From CAYFLR01 sp964343805 (GTDB lineage: Bacteria; Bdellovibrionota_B; Oligoflexia; CAYFLR01), in the NCBI GenBank assembly GCA_964343805.1, contig CAYFLR010000001.1:124001-188000 (forward strand): DNA of 64,000 bases. Reading direction: 5' to 3'. Shown here piece by piece: positions 39,139 to 48,569 of this stretch; within the stretch, counting starts at the first letter, position 1; every line of letters begins with the position of its first letter. The notes under the pieces are model-generated. The model saw only the letters and a program-made list of their open reading frames with translations. It did not search any database and was not told the origin of the DNA. A program made the translations under genes and the position numbers.

Positions 39139-40968
39139 TTGTTAGCAACAATCCAAAAAAGGTTGGACCTCAAACTTATTTTTTGGACCACTCTTTTTTT
39201 ATTATTGGTAATTTTAACCTATGCCTTACTCAAAATTCCGGAAGAACGAGAGCAGCTATTTAAACAGTTAGACTTTCAAGGGAGTACTTTGGCATATGCC
39301 GTTTCAAAATCAGCGATTGGCCCAATCTTATACAGAGATTTCCCCGAACTTCAGAATCTAATAGAATCTGTAGTAGGAAAAGAAAGTAACATTGCCTTTA
39401 TTCGCATCTTTTTGAAGGAAGAACATGAATTAATTGTCAATGAAAAATCTAATCAAAAATACACCGATTTAAGGATCTATAAAGAATCAATTTTTGTTAG
39501 TAAAGACCTGTCTGAATTGGGATACGTGGAATTAGCACTTATTGCAGATACCGTGAATTCGGCTATTATGCTACGTATTTACAGTTTGGTAGTGAGTATG
39601 GGTATTATGGTCTTACTGCTCATTGTAATTCAAATAATTATTATCAGTCGCACGGTTCGTATCCCTTTAAAAAAACTTGCCCAACAAGCCGATTATCTGG
39701 GGAAAGGTGATCTTAGTACCTCTATTAAATCTCATTCAAAGGATGAACTGGGAGCTTTGGCTCAGACATTGGATGTTATGAGGGAGAATCTATATACAAG
39801 TTACAACACCTTAGATGAATACAAAAATAACCTGGAAAAAATGGTGCAAGAACGCACTTTATCAATAAAAAAAGAAAAGGATTACTCTCAAAATATTATC
39901 AAAGCAATGATGGAGATGTTGATTGTTCTCGATCCAGATGGAAAAATCAAGACCATCAATTCTGCCACCACCAGTATCCTTGGTTATGAAGACAAGGATT
40001 TAATTGGTAGACACTTTGATGTGATAATAAAGGAGTCTGAGGATGAAAATCATCCATCTTTAGTTGGCTTATTAAATAATCCACAGGTGGATTTAATTGA
40101 AAAAACCTATCTAACAAAAAATAAAGAAGAGATTCCTGTTTTATTTTCTGCCACCTCGATGATTGATTCTCATGAAAAAATCCAAGGAATCGTTTGTACT
40201 GCTAAAGATGTTTCTGACATTAAGAAGGCAGAAGCTGACAAACAACAAATGCATTTACAATTAATACAGTCTGCGAAATTGGCCTCCATTGGAACTTTAG
40301 CCTCTGGTATCGCACATGAATTAAACAATCCTTTGCAGATAGTACAAGGGCATACTCTTTTGATAACTAAAGTGAGTGAAAAACCATATTTAGTGAGAGA
40401 AAATTCAGAGATGATATACCGTGCCTCTGAAAGGATGAAAAAAATTATCAATCATTTACGGTCTTTTGCTCGGGAAGGAAAAACAGAGGATTGGCAAGAA
40501 TTACCCATACAACAACCTATCATGAATTCACTTGATTTTTTACAATCTCAATTGAGATCCCATGGAATTACCATCAAACATACCCTCCCTACTAATACCC
40601 TGTATATTTTCGGTGATTCAACTCAGTTGGAAAGCGTTTTTCAAAATCTGTTAGTTAATAGTAGAGATGCTTTCGATGAGGTGTCGGATCAAAGGAACAA
40701 GGTCATTGATATTCAAGTTAGAGAGATAAAAGGGGAGGTTGAAGTTATTTTTTCTGATAATGCGATTGGAATTGATGTTAATGAACGAGATCATATTTTT
40801 GATCCTTTTTTTACCACAAAAGAAGCCGGTAAGGGGACTGGCTTAGGTCTCTCAATTACTCGAAACATTATAGAAAGTCATAAAGGGGTGATTTCCTTAG
40901 AAAGTCAAGTGGGAGAGGGTACAACAGTATACATTAAATTCCCTAGAACAGAGGGAAATAACCATTAG
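39139..40968 (+). CDS. membrane sensor histidine kinase (HAMP-PAS)
   Basis: 609 residues starting at a TTG with GGGAG ten bases upstream. It has a membrane helix at about 14-32, a periplasmic loop of about 110 residues, a second helix at about 148-172, then HAMP, coiled coil, PAS (about 255-365), HisKA with SGIAHELNNPL (His near 396), and HATPase_c with GTGLGLSI. There is no receiver domain and no regulator gene next to it. It lies 40 bases after the PhnD-like binding-protein gene, which suggests binding-protein-dependent sensing. The H-box type resembles NtrB-like kinases, so an NtrC-type partner elsewhere is plausible. Confidence 0.92.
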   Translation: MLATIQKRLDLKLIFWTTLFLLLVILTYALLKIPEEREQLFKQLDFQGSTLAYAVSKSAIGPILYRDFPELQNLIESVVGKESNIAFIRIFLKEEHELIVNEKSNQKYTDLRIYKESIFVSKDLSELGYVELALIADTVNSAIMLRIYSLVVSMGIMVLLLIVIQIIIISRTVRIPLKKLAQQADYLGKGDLSTSIKSHSKDELGALAQTLDVMRENLYTSYNTLDEYKNNLEKMVQERTLSIKKEKDYSQNIIKAMMEMLIVLDPDGKIKTINSATTSILGYEDKDLIGRHFDVIIKESEDENHPSLVGLLNNPQVDLIEKTYLTKNKEEIPVLFSATSMIDSHEKIQGIVCTAKDVSDIKKAEADKQQMHLQLIQSAKLASIGTLASGIAHELNNPLQIVQGHTLLITKVSEKPYLVRENSEMIYRASERMKKIINHLRSFAREGKTEDWQELPIQQPIMNSLDFLQSQLRSHGITIKHTLPTNTLYIFGDSTQLESVFQNLLVNSRDAFDEVSDQRNKVIDIQVREIKGEVEVIFSDNAIGIDVNERDHIFDPFFTTKEAGKGTGLGLSITRNIIESHKGVISLESQVGEGTTVYIKFPRTEGNNH

Positions 40969-41033
40969 GTTTAGTTTGAATTTCAAGGAGGAACTTTAAT
41001 TCGGTTTAAACCTTGGGGGCTTGATGGATGAAC

Positions 41034-41983
41034 CTAATCCGTGGGGAGATTCCTTAAATACCAGAGCTGGTTGGTCATGGTTTTAAAGCCTGCCTTTTTA
41101 TAGAAGCTAAATGCCTTATTATTTGATCTTAAAACACAGAGAGAGAGCTGATCATATCCGTGTTTATGACCTAAAGTACATATCTTCTGCATGAGTTCGC
41201 CGGCCACACCTTTATTCCGACTACTTTCTGTANNNNNNNNNNAAAGGTCATACTAAATCCTACGGGGGTCTGTTTCTGGGATACTACAAAAGAGAGATCT
41301 GGAATAAATTTGATAGTTGGGTCGTTTATATAATCATTTTGTCGTAAGCGGTAAGATTCCCAATTGGAGAGCTGGTCGCTATAGTACAAGTCCTCTTCCA
41401 GGGTACCCATGATGGTCTGATAACCTGTTTTAAGAAACTCCTCATGTAGTTGGGGATTATAGGCTGTAAAGTGCAAGGGGGCTGTCTTTACGAGTGGATG
41501 ATTCTTGAGATTGAGGCTGGTTTGCAAACGTTCAATACACTTTTCTAGCTTTACAGCCATTTCTGAACGGATGACAGGGGTATAGCCTCTTTGAATAAAT
41601 AGAAGTTTAGACCATTTCGGGCTTAAGGTAGCAAGTGGAAACCGAATCCTGAGAGTCTTAGGTGGATAGGTTCTGGTGGCTAAAGCCCCGGAAACCAGTT
41701 TGTCAACTTTATTTAATAGGACAGGTAATCCAAATTCGGCTGCCTGCTGATCAATAAAGTGAAAGACACTCACTTCCCAAGCTGAGGGCATTTGTTTTAA
41801 GATAGCGAGGCCAATTTGAGCCTGATCTTTATTGATGGAAATTATTCGAGTGGTATCAAAATTAAAGGATTTAACAACCTGGTTGAATTTCGTAGCAATT
41901 CTATCATCTCGCAGGGCAAGTTCATGGTGATAGGATTGTATTGATGATTGCCAATTGGTCGATACTACAGCATCTACTGCCAT
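41034..41983 (-). CDS. GNAT N-acetyltransferase-like protein (split by a 10-N gap)
   Basis: The N-terminal frame runs from an ATG at 41983 (GGGAGGATC upstream) to the gap. I translated the sequence beyond the gap by hand; in another frame it gives ESSRNKGVAGELM and NNKAFSFYKKAGFK, the acetyl-CoA loop and the C-terminal motif of GNAT enzymes, then a stop at 41034. Together they make one protein of about 315 residues with the GNAT fold in its C-terminal half. The frames agree only if the real gap is two bases modulo three. The acceptor substrate is unknown. It is convergent with the sensor kinase. Confidence 0.75.
41233..41242. other. assembly gap (10 N) in the GNAT gene
   Basis: The run interrupts the acetyl-CoA binding region of the protein and shifts the frame. 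Confidence 0.98.
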
Positions 41984-42202
41984 CTGATCCTCCCTGAATC
42001 GTATGGAAATCAGTATTTAAAATTAAAAATGTAAGTGAAAGATTGTTCTATTCTTTATTCTAAAGGAGAACGCCCTTTCTGTCAAAGATCCTCTCTAAAT
42101 TTGATTAATTCAGCGTTTGTCAGATAGTGCTTGAAAGAGGGGGAGAAATATGAGTAAATTCTGCTAACAATTAGTTTCAAGTTCTATGTTGAGGAGTTAC
42201 GT

Positions 42203-43210
42203 ATGAGTTTATGCAAGAATTTATTGGTCTTAGTCGTTATGGTAGTGGTGTTGGGAGTTGGGTATACAAGTCAGGCATTTGCTGAGACAGTATATAAAAT
42301 TGGTGGTAAAACATATTCCATGGAGCAGGTCAAATCAGAAGCTCCATCCGATTTCTATGACATTCAAAAGAAAACCTATGAGCTCATCGAGCGAAAAGCG
42401 AGTGAAGCCTATTTAGATTACTTTTTTGAGAAACAGGGAAAGAAAACAAACAAATCCCCTGAAGAAGCCCGAGCTCTCTATTTTAAAGAGATGATCAAAG
42501 TTTCTGATGCTCAAATTAAATCCACTATTGCTAAGTATAAGTCCAATCCACAATTGGCAAAAATGGGGGAAAAAGAGCGTTGGGAAACCATTAAAACCTA
42601 CCTAGTTAACAGGGAAAGACAAACTGTGGTGGCTCAGATCATCTCCAAAGCAAAAAAGAGTAAAGATTTAGTGGTGGTTTATGCTAAACCTCAAAAGCCA
42701 AAGTTTGATATTCCTGTGAGCAGTACAGATCATGTAAAAGGTCCTGCTTCTGCTAAGTTAACTGTGGTTGAGTTTTCAGATTTTGAATGTCCCTACTGTT
42801 CACGTGCTAAAAATCAAGTTTATGAAATCTTAAAGAAATACAAGGGTCAAGTCCGAGTCGTATTCAAGCACTTCCCTCTTAGCTTTCATAAAAATGCCGA
42901 GCTGGCTTCTGAATATGCTTGCTGTGCGGAAGAGCAGGGTAAATTCTGGGAAATGCATGATAAAATTTTCGATAATCAACGAGCTCTTAAACTCAATGAC
43001 CTAAAAAAATACTCTAAGGCATTAAGTCTCGATGAAAAGAAAATGGACAAATGTATTCAAAGTTCTAAGTGTAAAGTTAAAATTGCTCAAGATAAGCAAT
43101 TGGGAGCTAAACTTGGTGTAGCTGGTACTCCTACTTTCTTCATCAATGGTCGTTCTTCAGACTATGGTTTATCTGATAAAGCAATTGAAGAAGCGCTCCA
43201 AGCTCTATAG
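42203..43210 (+). CDS. DsbA-family exported thioredoxin-like protein
   Basis: 335 residues after GAGGAG. A signal peptide ends QAFAE. Residues 30-165 are charged and helical, with no clear family. The C-terminal domain (about 180-335) is a Thioredoxin_4/DsbA fold with CPYC near 196 and cis-Pro in GVAGTPTFF near 309. Both redox residues are intact, so it should be an oxidase or isomerase of disulfides in the periplasm. Extra Cys residues (YACC, SKCK) lie in the inserted helical part. It is monocistronic: promoter region upstream, strong terminator downstream. Confidence 0.87.
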   Translation: MSLCKNLLVLVVMVVVLGVGYTSQAFAETVYKIGGKTYSMEQVKSEAPSDFYDIQKKTYELIERKASEAYLDYFFEKQGKKTNKSPEEARALYFKEMIKVSDAQIKSTIAKYKSNPQLAKMGEKERWETIKTYLVNRERQTVVAQIISKAKKSKDLVVVYAKPQKPKFDIPVSSTDHVKGPASAKLTVVEFSDFECPYCSRAKNQVYEILKKYKGQVRVVFKHFPLSFHKNAELASEYACCAEEQGKFWEMHDKIFDNQRALKLNDLKKYSKALSLDEKKMDKCIQSSKCKVKIAQDKQLGAKLGVAGTPTFFINGRSSDYGLSDKAIEEALQAL

Positions 43211-43238
43211 TCATTTTATAGTATAAAATTAAATAGAT

Positions 43239-43278
43239 AGCCCAGATTCCCTCAGCGGGATTTCTGGGCTTTTTTATT
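43239..43278 (+). terminator. rho-independent terminator after the DsbA-family gene
   Basis: AGCCCAGA pairs with TCTGGGCT, with an inner CCC/GGG pairing, followed by TTTTTT. It lies 28 bases after the stop codon. Confidence 0.9.
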
Positions 43279-43331
43279 GTAGTTATTCATCTCTAATGAG
43301 TCGCGACTAAATAGATATTAGGGTGAGAGAA

Positions 43332-44138
43332 CTATTTGCTGTGGTTACTTTCCTCTAAACAATCAATGAGTTGCATATGAACTTTATGATTGGCTTGGTC
43401 AATTTCGATGATCTCAGCTCCCATCAAAAATTGGGCTTGGTGATCTTTGGGGGCGGGTTGGGTCCAGCGAATCATCACTTGGGCGGTAAATTTAAAGCTA
43501 TGGCTTTTTTTGTTCTTATCTTTGAGGGAAGCTTGCATGGTGAAGGTGATTTCCGAATCGGGGGCTATTTTCTCATTACAACCAAAACCAATTCCATGGA
43601 GAGAGATGTCTAATAAGCGCCCGGTGATTTTAGATTCCGGTTCGGAAACTTTATTTAGATAGATCACCATAGGCATATTGAGACGCGATGAAATGCGATC
43701 TTTTTTCTTCTTAAAGAGGAAAAACTTAGTGCCTTTATTTTTAGCTTGATCTTGTTTATAGAGAGCTCTCGTGAACCCGATAAGCTGACGAGCTGCTTGG
43801 TTATTGATATTTAGAAAGTGACAGCCATAATGTATCAGAATCTGGCCAGCTCTTTCTTGTTTGACCCAAATTATGCTCGCTGTAGTTTGAAAGGAGAAGG
43901 TTTGCTCTCCCTCTTCTTTGCTGGTTACTCGGGCTTCTAATTTAAACTCGACTTGTTTCCCCTCAAAAAGAGATAAACTCGCCGATATTCCCATGCCCTG
44001 TCTACTGATATCAAGTAACTCAACTTGGTACCAACTCTTATTATTAGGAGAGATCTGGGTGGTGAGTTTTACACCCTCAAAAGTGCTGAACCTTTGATAC
44101 TTTCTTTGACCTGCATCTTTTCTAGCTACTGCATTCAC
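43332..44138 (-). CDS. tandem PilZ-domain protein
   Basis: 268 residues with two PilZ domains. The first has RKYQR near residue 12 and DISRQGMG near 43. The second has RISSR near 148 and DISLHGIG near 178. Both therefore keep the RxxxR and [D/N]xSxxG c-di-GMP binding motifs. The start is GTG and overlaps the stop of the BatE-like gene by four bases, so the protein is made as the last product of the bat operon. A PilZ effector attached to a bat operon suggests that c-di-GMP influences whatever this envelope system does. No effector domain other than PilZ is visible. Confidence 0.9.
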   Translation of the reverse strand: MNAVARKDAGQRKYQRFSTFEGVKLTTQISPNNKSWYQVELLDISRQGMGISASLSLFEGKQVEFKLEARVTSKEEGEQTFSFQTTASIIWVKQERAGQILIHYGCHFLNINNQAARQLIGFTRALYKQDQAKNKGTKFFLFKKKKDRISSRLNMPMVIYLNKVSEPESKITGRLLDISLHGIGFGCNEKIAPDSEITFTMQASLKDKNKKSHSFKFTAQVMIRWTQPAPKDHQAQFLMGAEIIEIDQANHKVHMQLIDCLEESNHSK

Positions 44139-44890
44139 CGGATAACCTCTACAAACTCTTTTTGGATCCAGCCTTTTTTCCCATTAGCCAGTTTGATCTG
44201 CATCCAATCGGATCGCTCTTCTTCAATTTGAAAAATGGTTCCATCGTGGAGGGTAAAGAGAGTCACATTATCTACTCCCAGACCTGACTTAACCGAAATC
44301 TCAGTGGAGGTGACCACTCCCTCCAGGTGGTTATGTTGGCGGTATACAAAAATGGAGAGGCCAATGAAGTAAAAAAGCGAAAGGATGAAGAGAGTTTGAG
44401 TTGGGATATAGACCAGTTCGCTAAATTTGGGTGCTAATTTTCGAAGACATAGTAGTGAAAATAGCAGAGTAAGTAGTAAAGAGGCGATAAGTATGCTTTC
44501 TTTCATATTAAACCAATCGAGCCAGAAGAACATGAGCTGCCAGATGGGCTGAGGATTGGTAGTGGGGATATGATCCACCACCTTTTTCTGGGCATCTGCC
44601 AAATTTGCCTTCAAATCGCCATCTCGAGGCAGAAGCAGGAGGGCTTTTTTGTAACTGGCGATGGCTTTGCCGATTTCTCCTTTGCGAAAGAAACAGTAGC
44701 CCAGATTGTAATAGATGTAACCGTTATAAATGCCTTTTGCGATAAGGCTTTGATACTCTTTAATGGCCTCATCGTACTTCGCGTTTTTGGCAAGTTCATT
44801 GGCTTTAAAGTAAATGGAACTTTCATTAGCCCAGAGAGTCTCTATAGATAGCCAAGAAAAGATGAGTAAAAATAGTAGGCTCTTTTTCAT
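44135..44890 (-). CDS. batE: BatE-like TPR and SH3-like membrane protein
   Basis: 251 residues. Signal peptide, TPR repeats at about 25-105, two membrane helices at about 130-150 and 162-182, and a C-terminal SH3b-like domain (VDNVTLFTLHDGT, KKGWIQKEF). BatE proteins in aerotolerance operons combine TPR, membrane and SH3 parts in this order. It overlaps the BatD gene by four bases and the PilZ gene by four bases. The exact biochemical role of Bat proteins is not known. Confidence 0.78.
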   Translation of the reverse strand: MKKSLLFLLIFSWLSIETLWANESSIYFKANELAKNAKYDEAIKEYQSLIAKGIYNGYIYYNLGYCFFRKGEIGKAIASYKKALLLLPRDGDLKANLADAQKKVVDHIPTTNPQPIWQLMFFWLDWFNMKESILIASLLLTLLFSLLCLRKLAPKFSELVYIPTQTLFILSLFYFIGLSIFVYRQHNHLEGVVTSTEISVKSGLGVDNVTLFTLHDGTIFQIEEERSDWMQIKLANGKKGWIQKEFVEVIR

Positions 44891-46701
44891 TTGTTCTTTC
44901 CCTCCCCGGCAGGTTTCAGATTTTTCTCTTTCTCTAATTGAGAGAGCAGCTCTTTGGTCTCAGAAAGGAGGGTGTTGCTTTCAATAGAGGAATTTTTACT
45001 TTGCCCATAGAGATAGTTATCAAGGTGACTAAAGAATTTACTCGTCTCTTCGGGTAACGGGGCAGAGACTTCTTTGCTTTCCAGAAACTGTTTAATTTCA
45101 AGGCCAGTGTAAGCTGAGAGGTTGAGATGGGTTTTCTCACCCAAATAGAGCCTTATCACATCGCAACTCTTTTTTAACAGCTCTTCACTGGAACTCTCTT
45201 TTTCTAGGTCTTTTAAAGAGCGAAAGGCTTTTTTAAAGGCTTTTTGTCCAGTAATAATTTGCTTATTACTCTGTAAAAATCGGAGTCTTCGTTGATAAAA
45301 AGAAAGCGTCAAATAACAAAGAGCCAGCAGAGAGGCGGGGAGCATTAAAAGAATAAAGGAGGTGAGGGTCAACCTCTGATTTTTAAGCGCATCCGGTCTT
45401 TCGTAAATAGGAAGAATATCGTCTCCTAGCATTTTGAATTGCTTTTTCTGCTGTAAGGCATAAGTGTTGGAAGTGGTAATAGTAGGTTCAACTGCTTCCC
45501 CTTGATTAACCTGAAAAGTTAACGGCGTGGTTTCCGCTGTGCGGTAAGCTTGTGTTTTAGTGTCATAGTAGGGAAGGGTGAAGGGGGGAATGGTTAATAG
45601 ACCTGCCTTTAATGGAACGATGGCAAATTTAAATGTCTTCTGGGAGTAGATTTTATTATCTCTTACCTGATTAATGTAAGTGGGTTTATCTTCATAAATT
45701 TTATAGCTCTTATCATCTGTTAGTTTATTAAGAGTGACCCCTTCTAAATCTGTATCAGCAACAGCATCAATAGTAATGGTAACAGAATCCCCTACATTGA
45801 TATTGTTTTGATCATATTTAGCATTCAAGGAGACTCGTCCTACAATGTTGAGGAAGTTTGGTGGCTTTCCCTTGGTGGGGAGATTTCTGACATTTAGTTT
45901 GATTTTAGGGGAACGGAGTCGTACCTTTTTCTTACGAGTGGCAAAACCTCCCATACTGAAAAAATCATCAAAGGGAGAGCGGTGACGTCGCCTTCTATTA
46001 TCTTTTTTCAGTATATAGGTATGGATTTCAGCCGCCGGAATTTCAACTTTTCCAGCTTGCTGGGGAATGAGTATGCGGTTGACTTCTATCACTTTATAAC
46101 GATGGCCTTTGACCATTTTATAATATTCTTTGTTTTCGGGAATATCTTCTTTTTGAAAATGGGTAAACTCGGGTTCCTCTAATTGGGCATTACTAAATTG
46201 CACCCGTGAGTAAAGCCGCATGGTGTAAACAATTTGTTGACCAATTACCGGCTTTTTGGTGGAGACTTTCGCATCGAGAAATATTTCCTTCGCCTGCTTG
46301 GGATCGGCAGTAGAACTTACTTTTGCTATCTTAACTGTCAGTTCCTTGGTGCGAAATTGTTGCCCTTCTACCACCACTCGAAGGGCAGGTATCTTTAATA
46401 CTCCCTCTTTTTGAGGCTCTAGAATGAACAGAAAACTGGAGGTGATCTGTTGACGCATATTATAAATATTAATTTTGGATGAGTGACTTTGAGATATGAT
46501 TTTAAAATCAGTAATTTTGTCTAAATCCACCTGGGGAGAACTTTGAGATCCCATAATATCTAGGGTGAAATTAAAGTAATCTTCTAAGGTACCGGAGCTT
46601 TTATCGAGATAAGCATCAACCTTGATATCTTTTCCTTGCAAAGAGACAGTACTCAGCATGAAAAGAAGCGTTAATAGCCAAACTTGATTCAAATATTTCA
46701 T
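44887..46701 (-). CDS. batD: BatD family protein
   Basis: 604 residues with a signal peptide, two or three immunoglobulin-like beta-sandwich regions (about 25-420), and one membrane helix near 460-480. A cytoplasmic, helical C-terminus follows. The N-terminal DAYLDKSSGTLEDYFNFTL and the FAIVPLKAGLLTIPPF strands are typical of BatD. An Arg/Lys-rich loop (residues about 238-270) is unusual. It is the fourth membrane component of the moxR-bat operon. Confidence 0.85.
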   Translation of the reverse strand: MKYLNQVWLLTLLFMLSTVSLQGKDIKVDAYLDKSSGTLEDYFNFTLDIMGSQSSPQVDLDKITDFKIISQSHSSKINIYNMRQQITSSFLFILEPQKEGVLKIPALRVVVEGQQFRTKELTVKIAKVSSTADPKQAKEIFLDAKVSTKKPVIGQQIVYTMRLYSRVQFSNAQLEEPEFTHFQKEDIPENKEYYKMVKGHRYKVIEVNRILIPQQAGKVEIPAAEIHTYILKKDNRRRRHRSPFDDFFSMGGFATRKKKVRLRSPKIKLNVRNLPTKGKPPNFLNIVGRVSLNAKYDQNNINVGDSVTITIDAVADTDLEGVTLNKLTDDKSYKIYEDKPTYINQVRDNKIYSQKTFKFAIVPLKAGLLTIPPFTLPYYDTKTQAYRTAETTPLTFQVNQGEAVEPTITTSNTYALQQKKQFKMLGDDILPIYERPDALKNQRLTLTSFILLMLPASLLALCYLTLSFYQRRLRFLQSNKQIITGQKAFKKAFRSLKDLEKESSSEELLKKSCDVIRLYLGEKTHLNLSAYTGLEIKQFLESKEVSAPLPEETSKFFSHLDNYLYGQSKNSSIESNTLLSETKELLSQLEKEKNLKPAGEGKNK

Positions 46702-46713
46702 TATTTCCTCTTT

Positions 46714-48558
46714 TTACCAGTCTTTATCCGGCTGTCCTTGTTCACCATACATTTTTTTCAACTTCTTTTTAAGATGTTTTGTTCGGTCTTCTTTAACCAT
46801 ATTCAGAATCTTCTTGGCTTCCGCATCGGACATCTTCTCTTTTTTACCTTTTTTAGCGGCCACTGGCTTGGCTTGCTGTTGCTCTTCTTTTTTCTGCGTG
46901 TCTTTAGATTGTTTCTGCTTCTTTTGATCCTGTTCTTTCTTCTTTTTTTCCTCTTCTTTTTTCTGTCCCTGCTGTTTTTTATCCTGCTGACCCTGTTTTT
47001 TCTTTTGATCTTGGTTTTGCTGCTGTTTTTTGTCTTTTTGGTCGTTGTTTTGCTGGGGATTATCACATTGCTTTTGTTGCTGCTTCTGTCTCTTGGCCTG
47101 ATCCTGCATCCGTTTTTTGATCTCTTCTTTTACAAACTCATAATTAAATCGGGTGTCTTCATCATTGGGATTGAGCTTTAATGCCTCTTCGTAGCTTTTG
47201 AGGCTTTCATTGAGTTTACCCGCACGGTAAAGGGTATTTCCTAAATTGTAAAAAGCCTTTTGTTTGATGTTATTGTCGGCACCAGTGGTGGCAGCGGAAA
47301 ACATCTTGGCGGCTTCTTGATAATTTTTCATTCGGTAATAGGTGTCACCCAAATTATATTTCAGTTGTTGATTATTGGGCTTTTGTAAACTGGCATCCAG
47401 ATAAGACTGCATGGCTTTTTCATAGTCTTCTGCCTTATAGGCTTGGTCGGCCTTTCTCTCTCGACTGAAGAAAGGGATCTCAAAAGCCTCAAGCGGAGGA
47501 GTAATAAAAAAAGAGAGTAAACCAAAAATTAATAGTGAGGAGGTGGGGTTACGATTCAATCTCACTCTGATGGGCTTTTCAGTAAGAAATCCTTCCACTA
47601 ATAAAAAGAAAAGAGCGAGGGCTAAAAACCATTGAAATCGCTCTTCCCATCTTTTGCGACGCGTACTTTTCAGGTCTCCTTTAGTCAGTTTCTTTTGAAT
47701 TTCCATTTGGTATATTTTTTCTAGGTCCATATCGCCGGTGACGGACCTTACGTAGGCTCCACCGGTTTCCAAAGCCACCTTCTGCAGGGTGGGTTCATCA
47801 ATTTTGGTGAGAATTAAGTTACCGCTCCGATCTTTCCGAAAACCACCGGTTTCAGGGCTCGGAATGGGGGCTCCCTCTGGTTTGCCGATTCCGATAGTGT
47901 AAACAGTGATGCCTTCTTTTTTCGCTCTTTTAGCAGCCTCGATCGGTTCAGAGAGATGATCTTCTCCATCAGTGATCAAAATGACCGCTTTGGAGTAGTT
48001 TTTCTTTTTATCAAAAGAGTCGATGGCTAGATCGAGGGCACTACCAATGGCGGTTCCTTTGACCGGAATGATACCGGGTTCAAGATGATCGAGAAAGATA
48101 GAGACAGCTCCATAGTCAAGGGTTAATGGACATTGGAGGAAGGGGACGCCGGCAAAAGCGATAAGACCAATGCGATCTCCTGTGACAATTTGCAGCAGGT
48201 CTTTGATTTTTTGTTTAGCTCTTTTTAATCTGTTGGGCTTCACATCACCGGCTAGCATACTATCGGATACATCGAGGGCGATGACCACATCAATGCCCTT
48301 TCTGGAAATCTCCTCCCATTTAAAGCCCCACCTGGGCCTTGCTAGGGCAAAGATCATAAAGAATATGCCACACAGTAAAAGGGCTATTTTGAATCTGCGA
48401 AGACGAGGATTATAGTGAGGCATCAATCTTTTTAATAGATCTATTTGAGCGAAGTTGGCCATGGCTTTTTGCTTATTGCGACCGGCCCAAATAAGAAAAA
48501 GGATGATTAGAGGAATGATCCACAATAGTAAAAAGTATTCTAAATAAACAAACTTCAT
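46714..48558 (-). CDS. batB: BatB-BatC fusion: VWA membrane protein with TPR tail
   Basis: 614 residues. Two N-terminal membrane helices come first, then a von Willebrand A domain with an intact MIDAS (ALDVSDSM near residue 91), another helix near 310 and about 345, and then TPR repeats (about 375-475). The last 130 residues are low complexity, mainly Gln, Lys and Glu, ending in a helical segment. BatB (VWA) and BatC (TPR) are separate genes in many bacteria; here they form one polypeptide. It faces the periplasm or the cytoplasm depending on topology. Overlap-free but 12-base spacing places it inside the bat operon. Confidence 0.87.
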   Translation of the reverse strand: MKFVYLEYFLLLWIIPLIILFLIWAGRNKQKAMANFAQIDLLKRLMPHYNPRLRRFKIALLLCGIFFMIFALARPRWGFKWEEISRKGIDVVIALDVSDSMLAGDVKPNRLKRAKQKIKDLLQIVTGDRIGLIAFAGVPFLQCPLTLDYGAVSIFLDHLEPGIIPVKGTAIGSALDLAIDSFDKKKNYSKAVILITDGEDHLSEPIEAAKRAKKEGITVYTIGIGKPEGAPIPSPETGGFRKDRSGNLILTKIDEPTLQKVALETGGAYVRSVTGDMDLEKIYQMEIQKKLTKGDLKSTRRKRWEERFQWFLALALFFLLVEGFLTEKPIRVRLNRNPTSSLLIFGLLSFFITPPLEAFEIPFFSRERKADQAYKAEDYEKAMQSYLDASLQKPNNQQLKYNLGDTYYRMKNYQEAAKMFSAATTGADNNIKQKAFYNLGNTLYRAGKLNESLKSYEEALKLNPNDEDTRFNYEFVKEEIKKRMQDQAKRQKQQQKQCDNPQQNNDQKDKKQQQNQDQKKKQGQQDKKQQGQKKEEEKKKKEQDQKKQKQSKDTQKKEEQQQAKPVAAKKGKKEKMSDAEAKKILNMVKEDRTKHLKKKLKKMYGEQGQPDKDW

Positions 48559-48569
48559 AAATTAACCCT

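Noticed and set aside
46684..47181. A 165-residue Leu/Phe-rich plus-strand gene
   Set aside because: It is the reverse of the Gln/Lys-rich tail of the BatB-BatC fusion and lacks independent support.
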